In this document: positions 6,515-12,334 of the stretch, in pieces | Layout of the letters: each line of letters opens with the position of its first letter | Position numbering within the stretch: position 1 is the stretch's first letter | DNA from: Chloroflexota bacterium | GTDB taxonomy: Bacteria > Chloroflexota > Anaerolineae > Thermoflexales > Thermoflexaceae | Length of the DNA stretch: 13,510 bases | Reading direction: 5' to 3' | NCBI GenBank assembly: GCA_030550075.1 | Contig: JAUQQB010000038.1 | Span: forward strand, 1 to 13,510 | Position numbers and translations under genes: made by a program | The notes under the pieces: generated by a model | Told to the model about the DNA's origin: nothing | The model's input: the letters and a program-made list of their open reading frames with translations, nothing else | The model's database searches: none

Positions 6515-7860
6515 TTCGGCTCCCGGGTCGGGCGAAGGGCGGATTCCATGACATAAATCGGCATCCCTCCGATCATGCAGGATGCCCCTAACCGTTGCCG
6601 ACACAACGCTCCCGGAAGTTCCACCGGATACCGTTGGGCAGCGCGCCCCACCGGGACCGGATTCCCCAGCCCATCCATGGCTCCCCGTAGCGTCCCGCGC
6701 TGTTCGAGAACGATGGATTGGGCCAGAGGGGAGCGGGACCAGGCGACCCAGACTCTTCCATCAGGCTTTTGAATCTCCACCACGGTCACCCGATCCCGGC
6801 GAACCAGGCGCGCGCCGGTGAACCCGGCGAAGACCCGGATGGCAACGCGGTAAGCCTGGAAGGCAGGGCGTGGCGAGCCATCCTCCCGCACCAGGCCGAA
6901 GGGCTCGGGGTTGGCGAAGTGATCCCCGGGGTTATCGATCAGCTTATAAATCGCCAGCCGTTCCGTCCCGGCCGCGAGGGCCAGCGCCAGGGCCTGGCCG
7001 ATGAAGGCGGCCTGCTCCTCCAGGGTGATCCGGAACATCGGGCGAGAGACCGGCCATGTGGGATCTTCCGAGGGGGCCGCGTTGGTCTCTGTTAACCAGA
7101 TCGGCTTGTCGAAGCCATGGTCCTGCATCCGCTCGTGGTGCCAGCGGATCAGGTCGTAGAGGCTGTCCGGGTTGAAGTAAAGGTTGACGCAGAGGCCGTC
7201 GAAATACCGATGGTATCGGGGCGCCTCCGGATCGCGATCCAGGGCTTCCAGAAAGCGCTCGAAGTAAGGTCGGCGGCCGTAAACCACATCCCACCAGTAG
7301 GTGAAGGCCCCCAGGAGCACCCGGTTTTCCCGATTAAGCCCCTTCAGGGTGCGGTAAGCGACCCGCAGCAGGCGAACGAAATCCGCCTCGCTGCCGCCCC
7401 AGGTGTAGCCGGGGTAAGAGGGATCCCAGATGTCCGGCTCGTTCCAGATAATCCAGGTGCGGATATACGGATACGTGGTGGCGAGGCGTCGCAGGAAGGC
7501 GGCCCATTCGTTCTCCGGCCGGCTTTCGTCTTCGTAGAGGCCTCTCGGAACCCCGGGGATCCGGGGATCGGCGCGGGCCCATTCGGGCGTCCCCAGCACC
7601 AGGGCCGCGATCTCCCGCCCGGCCCGGTGCTCCGCCTCCAGGCGTTCCGCCGGCCATGGCGGGTTCCAGTCTTCCGGGCCGTTGGGCTGGATCTCATGCC
7701 AGGCAAACCGGACCCGGGTCCACGCGACGCCCAGCTCGGCCGCCCACTCTGGAGCCTCCGGCGACTCTACGACCCCGAAACGGGGATCCGGCGAGGCGAC
7801 GGCCAGCAGAAGGAGACTGAGGGCGAGAGGAAGCATTCGGCCCCGTCGGCTATAGCACAT
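6511..7860 (-). CDS. Exported glycoside hydrolase, clan GH-A-like
   Basis: This 449-residue protein starts with a basic segment (SRRGR) and a hydrophobic one (about 9-23), consistent with a signal peptide or anchor, so it probably acts outside the cell. The rest looks like a (beta/alpha)8 barrel of clan GH-A (families such as GH5, GH39 or GH42). The likely acid/base is E141 in IIWNEPD, and the likely nucleophile E258 in WLTETN, after barrel strands 4 and 7. Substrate and exact family cannot be assigned. I chose the ATG at 7860 because GAGG lies 6 nt upstream; the in-frame ATG at 7872 lacks a ribosome binding site. The gene overlaps the end of the dGTPase gene by 11 bp, so the two are probably translationally coupled although functionally unrelated. 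The stop codon lies in a repeat end. Confidence 0.8.
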   Translation of the reverse strand: MCYSRRGRMLPLALSLLLLAVASPDPRFGVVESPEAPEWAAELGVAWTRVRFAWHEIQPNGPEDWNPPWPAERLEAEHRAGREIAALVLGTPEWARADPRIPGVPRGLYEDESRPENEWAAFLRRLATTYPYIRTWIIWNEPDIWDPSYPGYTWGGSEADFVRLLRVAYRTLKGLNRENRVLLGAFTYWWDVVYGRRPYFERFLEALDRDPEAPRYHRYFDGLCVNLYFNPDSLYDLIRWHHERMQDHGFDKPIWLTETNAAPSEDPTWPVSRPMFRITLEEQAAFIGQALALALAAGTERLAIYKLIDNPGDHFANPEPFGLVREDGSPRPAFQAYRVAIRVFAGFTGARLVRRDRVTVVEIQKPDGRVWVAWSRSPLAQSIVLEQRGTLRGAMDGLGNPVPVGRAAQRYPVELPGALCRQRLGASCMIGGMPIYVMESALRPTREPK

Positions 7861-9001
7861 CGGTGACCTCATAGAGGCGACGGTATTCCTCCAGCGCGAA
7901 CCGATCAGTCATCCCGGCGATGTAATCGCACACCACCCGATGGAGATCCTCTTCCTCCCGGATGCGATCCTGAACCCAGTAGGGGAGCTGTTCCGGCTCC
8001 TGCAGATAGGCTCGGAAGAGGGCTTCGACGATGCGCTCCGCCTTGGTCTGCATGCGCACGACATACGGATGACGGTAAAGGCGCCGGTAGAGGAAGGCCT
8101 TCAACTCCTGCACCTTTTCCTCCATCGCCTCCGAGAACCCCACTATGGGAGCCGGGTGGTCCCGGATCTCATCCGGGGAACGGGGCTGAAGCTCCTGGAG
8201 GCGCCGGTCGGTGGCAGCAATGACATCGGTCACCATGATCCCGATGAGGCGGCGCACCAGGCGGTAACGGATCAGGTCGTTGAACCCCTTCCCATCCCAG
8301 CCGATGGAGCGCTGGAGCTCCTCCCAGAGGACAAGGCCTTCCAGGTTCTCCGGATGGATAAGGCCGGCGCGCAGGCCGTCGTCGAGGTCGTGGGCCGTGT
8401 AAGCCAGCTCATCGGCCAGGTTGGCGATCTGGCCTTCCAGGGTCGGGCGGCGGTGGGGCTCGAAGTCGCGGATCAGCGGGTGATCGTATTCGGTTTCGTG
8501 CTTGACCAGACCTTCCAGGACCTCGTAGGTGAGATTCAGGCCCCGGAATTCCGGGTAGCGGCGCTCCAGATGGGTGACGATCCGGAAGGACTGGGCGTTG
8601 TGCTCGAACCCGCCGTGATCCCGCATCAGCCGGTTCAGGGCCTGCTCCCCGGCATGGCCGAAAGGCGGGTGGCCCAGATCGTGGGCCAGGCAGATGGCCT
8701 CTACCAGATCCTCATTGACGCCGAGGGCCCGGGCGATGGTCCGCCCGATTTGCGCCACCTCCAGGGTATGCGTGAGGCGGGTTCGGTAGTAGTCCCCCTC
8801 CGTGATGATGAAGACCTGGGTTTTATGCTTCAGGCGACGGAAGGCGGTGGTGTGGAGGATGCGATCCCGGTCCCGCTGGAAGGCGGTGCGATACGCATGC
8901 TCCGGTTCTGGATACGGACGGCCCCGGCTGAGGCGGCTGCGCTGGGCATAGGGAGCGAGGACCTGATCCTCGATGGCCTCCAGATCTTCGCGGGTGCGCA
9001 T
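7850..9001 (-). CDS. dgt: Deoxyguanosinetriphosphate triphosphohydrolase
   Basis: The 383-residue protein hydrolyses dGTP (or other dNTPs) to the deoxynucleoside and triphosphate, controlling dNTP pools in the cytoplasm. The HD metal site is complete: H78 in TRLTHTLEVAQ, H107-D108 in AHDLGHPPFGHAGE, and D197 in NLADELAYTAHDLDD. The N-terminal AFQRDRDRILHTTAFRRLKHKTQVF and the following GDYYRTRLTHT are hallmarks of the dGTPase family and distinguish it from other HD proteins. Length matches the shorter dGTPase-like class, not E. coli Dgt (about 505 residues). The start at 9001 has only a weak GGGG upstream, and no in-frame alternative is better. The hydrolase gene begins inside its last codons, forming a two-gene unit. 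Confidence 0.93.
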   Translation of the reverse strand: MRTREDLEAIEDQVLAPYAQRSRLSRGRPYPEPEHAYRTAFQRDRDRILHTTAFRRLKHKTQVFIITEGDYYRTRLTHTLEVAQIGRTIARALGVNEDLVEAICLAHDLGHPPFGHAGEQALNRLMRDHGGFEHNAQSFRIVTHLERRYPEFRGLNLTYEVLEGLVKHETEYDHPLIRDFEPHRRPTLEGQIANLADELAYTAHDLDDGLRAGLIHPENLEGLVLWEELQRSIGWDGKGFNDLIRYRLVRRLIGIMVTDVIAATDRRLQELQPRSPDEIRDHPAPIVGFSEAMEEKVQELKAFLYRRLYRHPYVVRMQTKAERIVEALFRAYLQEPEQLPYWVQDRIREEEDLHRVVCDYIAGMTDRFALEEYRRLYEVTDVL

Positions 9002-9031
9002 CTCGGGTTCCCCATAAGCCGAAAAGGGAAT

Positions 9032-9069
9032 TTGCCTGCAGGGTGGGTTTCAAACCCGCCCCTGCTGCA
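9032..9069. repeat. Palindrome upstream of dgt
   Basis: TTGC...GCAGGG.GGGTTT and AAACCC..CCCTGC.GCAA form a near-perfect inverted repeat centred at 9051, with a small bulge (9044 against 9058-9059). It lies 31 bp before the dgt start and would sit in its leader or promoter. The GGGTTTCAAACCC core resembles palindromic repeats I associate with Chloroflexota intergenic regions; I could not check this. Confidence 0.55.
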
Positions 9070-9078
9070 AGCCAGAAG

Positions 9079-9114
9079 GTAGTGCTTCATCCAGATTTAT
9101 TTTGAGGATATGAG
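9079..9114 (+). repeat. Single end of the 6408-6514 repeat family
   Basis: The first about 29 nt match both ends of the element at 6408-6514: GTAGTGCTTCATCCAGATTT is identical to the right end read in reverse complement, and the following TTTTGAGG matches the left end. No second, inverted end is found downstream before thrS, so this appears to be a solo or decayed copy. Confidence 0.6.
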
Positions 9115-9141
9115 ATGTGAAAGCCAACGACCCCACCCCCC

Positions 9142-9188
9142 TTGATCCCCCTCCCCACGGCCCTTAGGGCCGTGGGGAGGGGGATCAA
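9142..9188 (-). terminator. 22-bp perfect hairpin after thrS
   Basis: Arms 9142-9163 and 9167-9188 are perfectly complementary with a TTA loop, the most stable hairpin of the window. It lies about 70 bp past the thrS stop and is the best candidate for ending that transcript, but the minus-strand sequence after it is G-rich, not U-rich. Only the plus strand has a short A run beside it. Confidence 0.55.
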
Positions 9189-9195
9189 AAGCATG

Positions 9196-9243
9196 TTGGG
9201 GGCGAGACATGCCTCGCCCCTATTCGTGTATTCGTGCCCCCAA
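9196..9243. repeat. Nested palindromic repeat after thrS
   Basis: GGGGCGAG (9199-9206) pairs with CTCGCCCC (9213-9220) around ACATGC. Alternatively TTGGGGGC (9196-9203) can pair with GCCCCCAA (9236-9243), so the two stems exclude each other. ATTCGTG is directly repeated in between. It lies just past the thrS stop codon (9258-9260). Confidence 0.55.
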
Positions 9244-9257
9244 TTCGAGGATAGCCT

Positions 9258-11048
9258 TTACAGACCGCGACGGGTGCGAATGGCTTCCAGAGCGCGGCCG
9301 AGGAAGGCCTCCAGGCTCATTCCCCCCAGATCCTCCCCGGTCCGCAGGCGCACGGCTACCGTGCCCGCTGCCTGCTCCCGATCTCCCACGATCAGCATGT
9401 AAGGCACTTTCTGCAGCTGGGCATCCCGGATCTTGGCCTGCATGCGCTCGCTGCGGTCATCTATCTCCACTCGCAGGCCGGCCGCTCGGAGCTTCGCTCC
9501 CACTTCCTGGGCATAAGGGATATGTCGGTCGGTGATGGGGATGACCACTGCCTGAACAGGGGCCAGCCAGACCGGGAAGGCTCCGGCGTAGTGCTCCGTC
9601 AGGATGCCGATGAAGCGCTCGAAGGAGCCGAAGATCGCCCGGTGGATCATCACCGGCCGCTTCGGCGTGCCATCCCGATCCATATACTCCAGCTCGAACC
9701 GTTCTGGCATCTGGAAGTCCAGCTGCACGGTGGCCAGCTGCCAATCGCGGCCGATGGCGTCTTTCACCTGGACATCGATCTTGGGGCCGTAGAAGGCGCC
9801 CTCGCCTTCTTTCAGGCCGTATTCGAGCCCTCGCCGCTCCAGGGCCTCGCGGAGCGCCTCCTCTGCGATCTCCCAGAGCTTCGGATCTCCCATGGCCTTG
9901 GGGGGCTTCGTGCTCAGGAAGAACTCCGGCTGGAAATCGAAGATGCCGTAGAAGCTGTAAATCAGGTCCAGCACCCCGTCGATCTCCTCCAGGATCTGAT
10001 CGGGCCGGCAGTAGATGTGCGCGTCGTCCATGGTGATCTGCCGCACCCGCAGCATCCCGTGGAGCGTCCCCGAGCGCTCGAAGCGGTGCAGCCGCCCGAT
10101 CTCATTCAATCGCAATGGGAGATCCCTGTAGGAGCGCAGGCGGGATCGATAGATGATCGTGGACTCGGGGCAGTTCATCGGCTTGAGGGAGAACTCCTGG
10201 TCCTCGACCTCCAGCAGGAACATGTTTTCCTTGTAATGCTCCCAGTGGCCGGACTGTTCCCAGAGTTTCCGATGGACCAGGATAGGCGTGGAGATCTCCT
10301 GGTAACCCCGACGGTCGTGCTCTTCCCGCCACAGCCGTTCCAGCTCACGGAAAATGATCATGCCCTTCGGATGCCAGAAGGGTGCCCCGGGCGAGATCTC
10401 CTGGAATGAAAAGAGATCCAGCTCCCGACCCAGGCGCCGGTGGTCGCGCTTCCTGGCCTCCTCCAGGCGCCAGAGATAATCCTCCAGCTGCTCCGGCGTC
10501 TCCCAGGCCGTCCCGTAGATCCGCTGGAGCATGGGGCGGCGCTCATCGCCGCGCCAGTAGGCCCCAGCCACGTGGAGCAGCTTGAAGGCCCTGGGATGGA
10601 TCTGGCCGGTGTGCTCAATATGAGGACCGCGGCACAGATCCTCGAAGGTATCGTGTCGATAGGTGGTGAGGACGGGGCGCTGGCCTGGTGGGAGCGGGTT
10701 ACCGTATTCGTCGGTGCCGCGCTGGAGGATATCCTCGATCAGCTCCAGCTTGTAGGACTGATTATTGAAGAGGGCACGGGCTTCCTCCGGCCTCACCTCC
10801 CGACGGATGAAGGGATAGTTCCCGGCGATAATCTCCCGCATCCGGGCCTCGATATGTTCCAGATCCTCCGGCGTCAGCGGCCGGGGCAGGTCGAAGTCAT
10901 AATAGAACCCATCCTCAATGGGTGGTCCGATTCCCAGCTTGCCTTCCGGGAACATCTCCAGGACCGCCTGGGCCATGATGTGGGCGCACGAGTGACGGAT
11001 GCGGTAGAGCCACGTATCCTGATAGGGCACGATTTTCTTCTGAGGCAT
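9258..11048 (-). CDS. thrS: Threonyl-tRNA synthetase lacking the TGS domain
   Basis: The enzyme joins threonine to tRNA-Thr in the cytoplasm. The 596 residues comprise an editing domain that removes mischarged serine (about 12-190, with H19xxxH23 and C139xxxH143), the class II catalytic core (about 205-490) and the anticodon-binding domain (about 495-596). Zinc ligands C293 (MNCPE), H344 (DDAHIY) and H469 (MIHRA), motif 2 (RLHRFERSGTLHG) and motif 3 (RAIFGSFERFIGIL) are all present. E. coli ThrRS has 642 residues; the missing part is the N-terminal TGS domain. The ATG at 11048 has GGGAGG 6 nt upstream, and an in-frame TAG at 11064-11066 rules out a longer start. Expression is controlled by the Thr T-box leader about 310 nt upstream. 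Confidence 0.96.
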   Translation of the reverse strand: MPQKKIVPYQDTWLYRIRHSCAHIMAQAVLEMFPEGKLGIGPPIEDGFYYDFDLPRPLTPEDLEHIEARMREIIAGNYPFIRREVRPEEARALFNNQSYKLELIEDILQRGTDEYGNPLPPGQRPVLTTYRHDTFEDLCRGPHIEHTGQIHPRAFKLLHVAGAYWRGDERRPMLQRIYGTAWETPEQLEDYLWRLEEARKRDHRRLGRELDLFSFQEISPGAPFWHPKGMIIFRELERLWREEHDRRGYQEISTPILVHRKLWEQSGHWEHYKENMFLLEVEDQEFSLKPMNCPESTIIYRSRLRSYRDLPLRLNEIGRLHRFERSGTLHGMLRVRQITMDDAHIYCRPDQILEEIDGVLDLIYSFYGIFDFQPEFFLSTKPPKAMGDPKLWEIAEEALREALERRGLEYGLKEGEGAFYGPKIDVQVKDAIGRDWQLATVQLDFQMPERFELEYMDRDGTPKRPVMIHRAIFGSFERFIGILTEHYAGAFPVWLAPVQAVVIPITDRHIPYAQEVGAKLRAAGLRVEIDDRSERMQAKIRDAQLQKVPYMLIVGDREQAAGTVAVRLRTGEDLGGMSLEAFLGRALEAIRTRRGL

Positions 11049-11169
11049 CTCCAGCCTCCCAAGCTATGATTACGCCTTCTGGGGCAAAAGGGCTCCCCGG
11101 ATGCTTCGTGGAAGAAGCGGGCGCGCTCGCTTCCACGCGATGGTCCCCAAAAATCCTCCTACGAACCCA

Positions 11170-11257
11170 TGGTGCGAGTTCCCATTCACCTTCGATTGGG
11201 AGCTTTCGGGGCCGGGGCCATCCGTTTCCACCTTGCCCGAAGCCTGAACTCGCACCA
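11170..11257. repeat. 88-bp inverted-repeat element A
   Basis: TGGTGCGAGTTC (11170-11181) and its exact reverse complement (11246-11257) bound the element. Its interior is similar to that of the neighbouring element at 11263-11352: GGGAGCTTTCGGGG against GGGGGCTTTGGGGG, then GGGGCCAT, CCGT and CCACCTT in the same order. There is no coding capacity. Confidence 0.7.
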
Positions 11258-11262
11258 CAGGT

Positions 11263-11352
11263 TTAGGACTTACGCAGTTCGTTTCCCATGGGGGCTTTGG
11301 GGGTGGGGCCATTCCGTCCCACCTTTAGAGCTTTCAACTGCGTAACTCCTAA
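11263..11352. repeat. 90-bp inverted-repeat element B
   Basis: TTAGGACTTACGCAGTT (11263-11279) and the reverse complement of 11336-11352 match in 16 of 17 positions. The ends carry TA dinucleotides (TTA...TAA), compatible with a TA target-site duplication as made by IS630/Tc1-type transposases. The GGACTTACGCA end resembles insertion-sequence termini, but I cannot name the parent. It lies 8 bp from the T-box terminator U-tract and inside the thrS leader. Confidence 0.7.
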
Positions 11353-11359
11353 GGTTATT

Positions 11360-11399
11360 AAAAAAACGCGCCTCTCGCCCCATCGGGACGAGAGGCGCG
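11360..11399 (-). terminator. T-box-controlled intrinsic terminator of thrS
   Basis: On the minus strand CGCGCCTCTCG (11389-11399) pairs perfectly with CGAGAGGCGCG (11367-11377), with three more pairs inside a mismatch, followed by a run of seven U (11366-11360). Its upstream arm overlaps CCCGCG, which can also pair with CGCGGG after the T-box sequence, giving the mutually exclusive antiterminator. Confidence 0.92.
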
Positions 11400-11600
11400 G
11401 GCCTCCCGCGGTTCCACCCCATTTCGATCGCGCCGCGGCGCGATCGCTCTCTTCGTCGGATAACGGCGGCGAGCCGTTCATCCCTACCCCGGCGGCGCCG
11501 GATCAGGATGACCCCTCCAGGGTGGTATCCTCAGGACCTCCACGACGGGCCCTTCCAGCCTGCGGAGCCCGCGCTCTGGCGTGGGGCATCCGGAGGACAT
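11400..11600 (-). promoter_or_regulatory. T-box leader (tRNA-Thr sensing) of thrS
   Basis: A T-box RNA binds uncharged tRNA and then permits readthrough into the synthetase gene. The conserved GGGTGGAACCGCG is present (11407-11419). Stem III is a perfect 22-nt palindrome (11425-11446). Stem I spans about 11593-11498 and has GGATG/CATCC and CCACG/CGTGG pairings. ACC in GGATACCA (11524-11526, followed by A) is the likely specifier, a threonine codon that matches the downstream gene. The 5' end is uncertain; no own promoter is clear, and the tRNA-Val gene lies 64 nt upstream on the same strand, so cotranscription is possible. Confidence 0.9.
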
Positions 11601-11633
11601 GTCCCCTTCTTCGGGTTTCCAGATATGGAATCA

Positions 11634-11653
11634 CCCGCCCTCAACCGGGCGGG
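11634..11653 (-). terminator. Hairpin between tRNA-Val and the T-box leader
   Basis: CCCGCCC (11647-11653 on the minus strand) pairs with GGGCGGG (11634-11640) around a 6-nt loop. It follows the tRNA by 10 nt and may end that transcript or mark its 3' processing site, but there is no U-tract. Confidence 0.35.
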
Positions 11654-11663
11654 CCTTTCCAGA

Positions 11664-11737
11664 TGGGCGGTAGAGGACTCGAACCTCTGACCTCCGCGTT
11701 GTCAACACGGCGCTCTCACCACCTGAGCTAACCGCCC
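11664..11737 (-). tRNA. tRNA-Val (anticodon GAC)
   Basis: The 74-nt cloverleaf is complete. The acceptor GGGCGGT/ACCGCCC is perfect with discriminator A. The D stem is GCTC/GAGC. The anticodon stem CCGTG/CGCGG carries the loop TTGACAA, so the anticodon is GAC (valine GUC/GUU). The T stem AGAGG/CCTCT has the loop TTCGAGT. CCA is not encoded (TCT follows), so the end must be added enzymatically. Confidence 0.96.
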
Positions 11738-11749
11738 ATCCTATGGAAG

Positions 11750-11778
11750 ATTATAGCGAAAAGAGGGGAGGACCGCAA
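11750..11778 (-). promoter_or_regulatory. Promoter of tRNA-Val
   Basis: On the minus strand TATAAT (11750-11755) lies 17 bp after TTGCGG (11773-11778), a weak -35. Transcription would start near 11743, about 6 nt before the mature tRNA 5' end. Confidence 0.7.
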
Positions 11779-11986
11779 GGATCGCGCCTGCAGGGTGCGT
11801 CCCCAAAGGGTTGAACATATAGCCGCCAGATGCCCGCTCTGATCATCCGGGGATCGGATCCATGGGCGTCGAGGACAGGCCCTGCCCCCAGAATGCCTGG
11901 GATAAAGGGGGGCGCTCGCCAGACGCTGGACCTGGCAGGGAAGGAGAAGGAGGAATCTGACGGTGATCTCGAAAGGGGTTGCGCGA

Positions 11987-11992
11987 TATAAT
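11987..11992 (+). promoter_or_regulatory. -10 element of the tRNA-Ser-like RNA
   Basis: A perfect TATAAT; the expected start is 11998-12000. No good -35 lies 16-18 bp upstream (TGATCT at 17 bp). The start falls inside the first acceptor-stem positions of the tRNA-like fold and not before it. Confidence 0.6.
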
Positions 11993-11995
11993 CGT

Positions 11996-12086
11996 AGAGG
12001 GGTGGCCCAGTGGATGAAGGCAGGTGACCTGAAATCACTTACAGGCCCATGAAAGCCTACCCTGGCCTTGAATCCGGCCCCCTCCG
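11996..12086 (+). tRNA. tRNA-Ser(UGA)-like RNA with atypical loops
   Basis: The 91-nt sequence folds as a class II (long variable arm) tRNA like tRNA-Ser. The acceptor AGAGGGG/CCCCTCC has six pairs and one A:C at the end. D stem GCC/GGC has a loop with the conserved GTGG. Anticodon stem GGTGA/TCACT has loop CCTGAAA, giving anticodon UGA (serine UCA). The variable stem is AGGC/GCCT, and the discriminator is G, as in tRNA-Ser. It departs from normal tRNAs at key sites: position 33 is C where U is almost invariant, the T loop is CCTTGAAT (8 nt) without TTC, the T stem has only four pairs, and CCT stands where CCA might be encoded. It could be a decayed tRNA-Ser, a divergent functional one, or a tRNA-derived regulatory RNA. 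Its own -10 and intrinsic terminator suggest that it is transcribed. Confidence 0.55.
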
Positions 12087-12091
12087 CCTGC

Positions 12092-12132
12092 AACGCCGCG
12101 CTTGAATCCCCCCTTTGAGCGCGGCGTTTTTT
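12092..12132 (+). terminator. Intrinsic terminator of the tRNA-Ser-like RNA
   Basis: AACGCCGCGCT (12092-12102) pairs with AGCGCGGCGTT (12118-12128), with a run of six T at 12127-12132. It begins 6 nt after the tRNA-like fold, so the predicted primary transcript is about 130 nt. Confidence 0.9.
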
Positions 12133-12334
12133 GTCATGAGCGTTATCTAACGGAGGGGTTCGCGAGCGGGCGAGGCCGCTTCAACGGCCCTTGCCTGCTT
12201 CAAGAGAGGGGTTTTTCTCGGGCAAGGCACACCGCACTGCCCGGCACCCGTGCCGTGGGTTCCAGATCCTGCTTCGCGGAAGCTTTCATCGATCGGTCGG
12301 CCTCCGATCAAAGGACTGCTCGGGAGGCCCGAAT

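Larger units (their letters stand above)
11049..11359 (-). other. Repeat-filled leader between T-box and thrS
   Basis: This 311-bp stretch of thrS leader holds two inverted-repeat elements (11170-11257 and 11263-11352) and a further hairpin, CGTGGAAG (11107-11114) with CTTCCACG (11130-11137). A GGGG/CCCC stem also lies around 11077-11098. No open frame here has coding character, and no internal promoter is obvious. Canonical T-box genes usually begin much closer to the terminator. Confidence 0.65.

Noticed and set aside
7940..9082. Long plus-strand open frame of 380 codons
   Set aside because: It is antisense to dgt, whose HD motifs are complete; it has no ribosome binding site and no recognisable motifs. 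GC-rich genes often leave such open antisense frames.
9522..10409. Plus-strand open frame of 295 codons
   Set aside because: Antisense to the catalytic region of thrS; no independent coding evidence.
11616..11664. Direct repeat TTTCCAGAT at the tRNA-Val 3' end (11616-11624 and 11656-11664), att-site-like
   Set aside because: Only 9 bp and 40 bp apart, with no integrase gene or island between; chance or T-box leader structure explains it better.
12189..12227. Inverted repeat CCTTGCC/GGCAAGG before the nuclease gene
   Set aside because: Short arms with a 25-nt loop and no adjoining promoter or U-tract; could be chance in GC-rich DNA.
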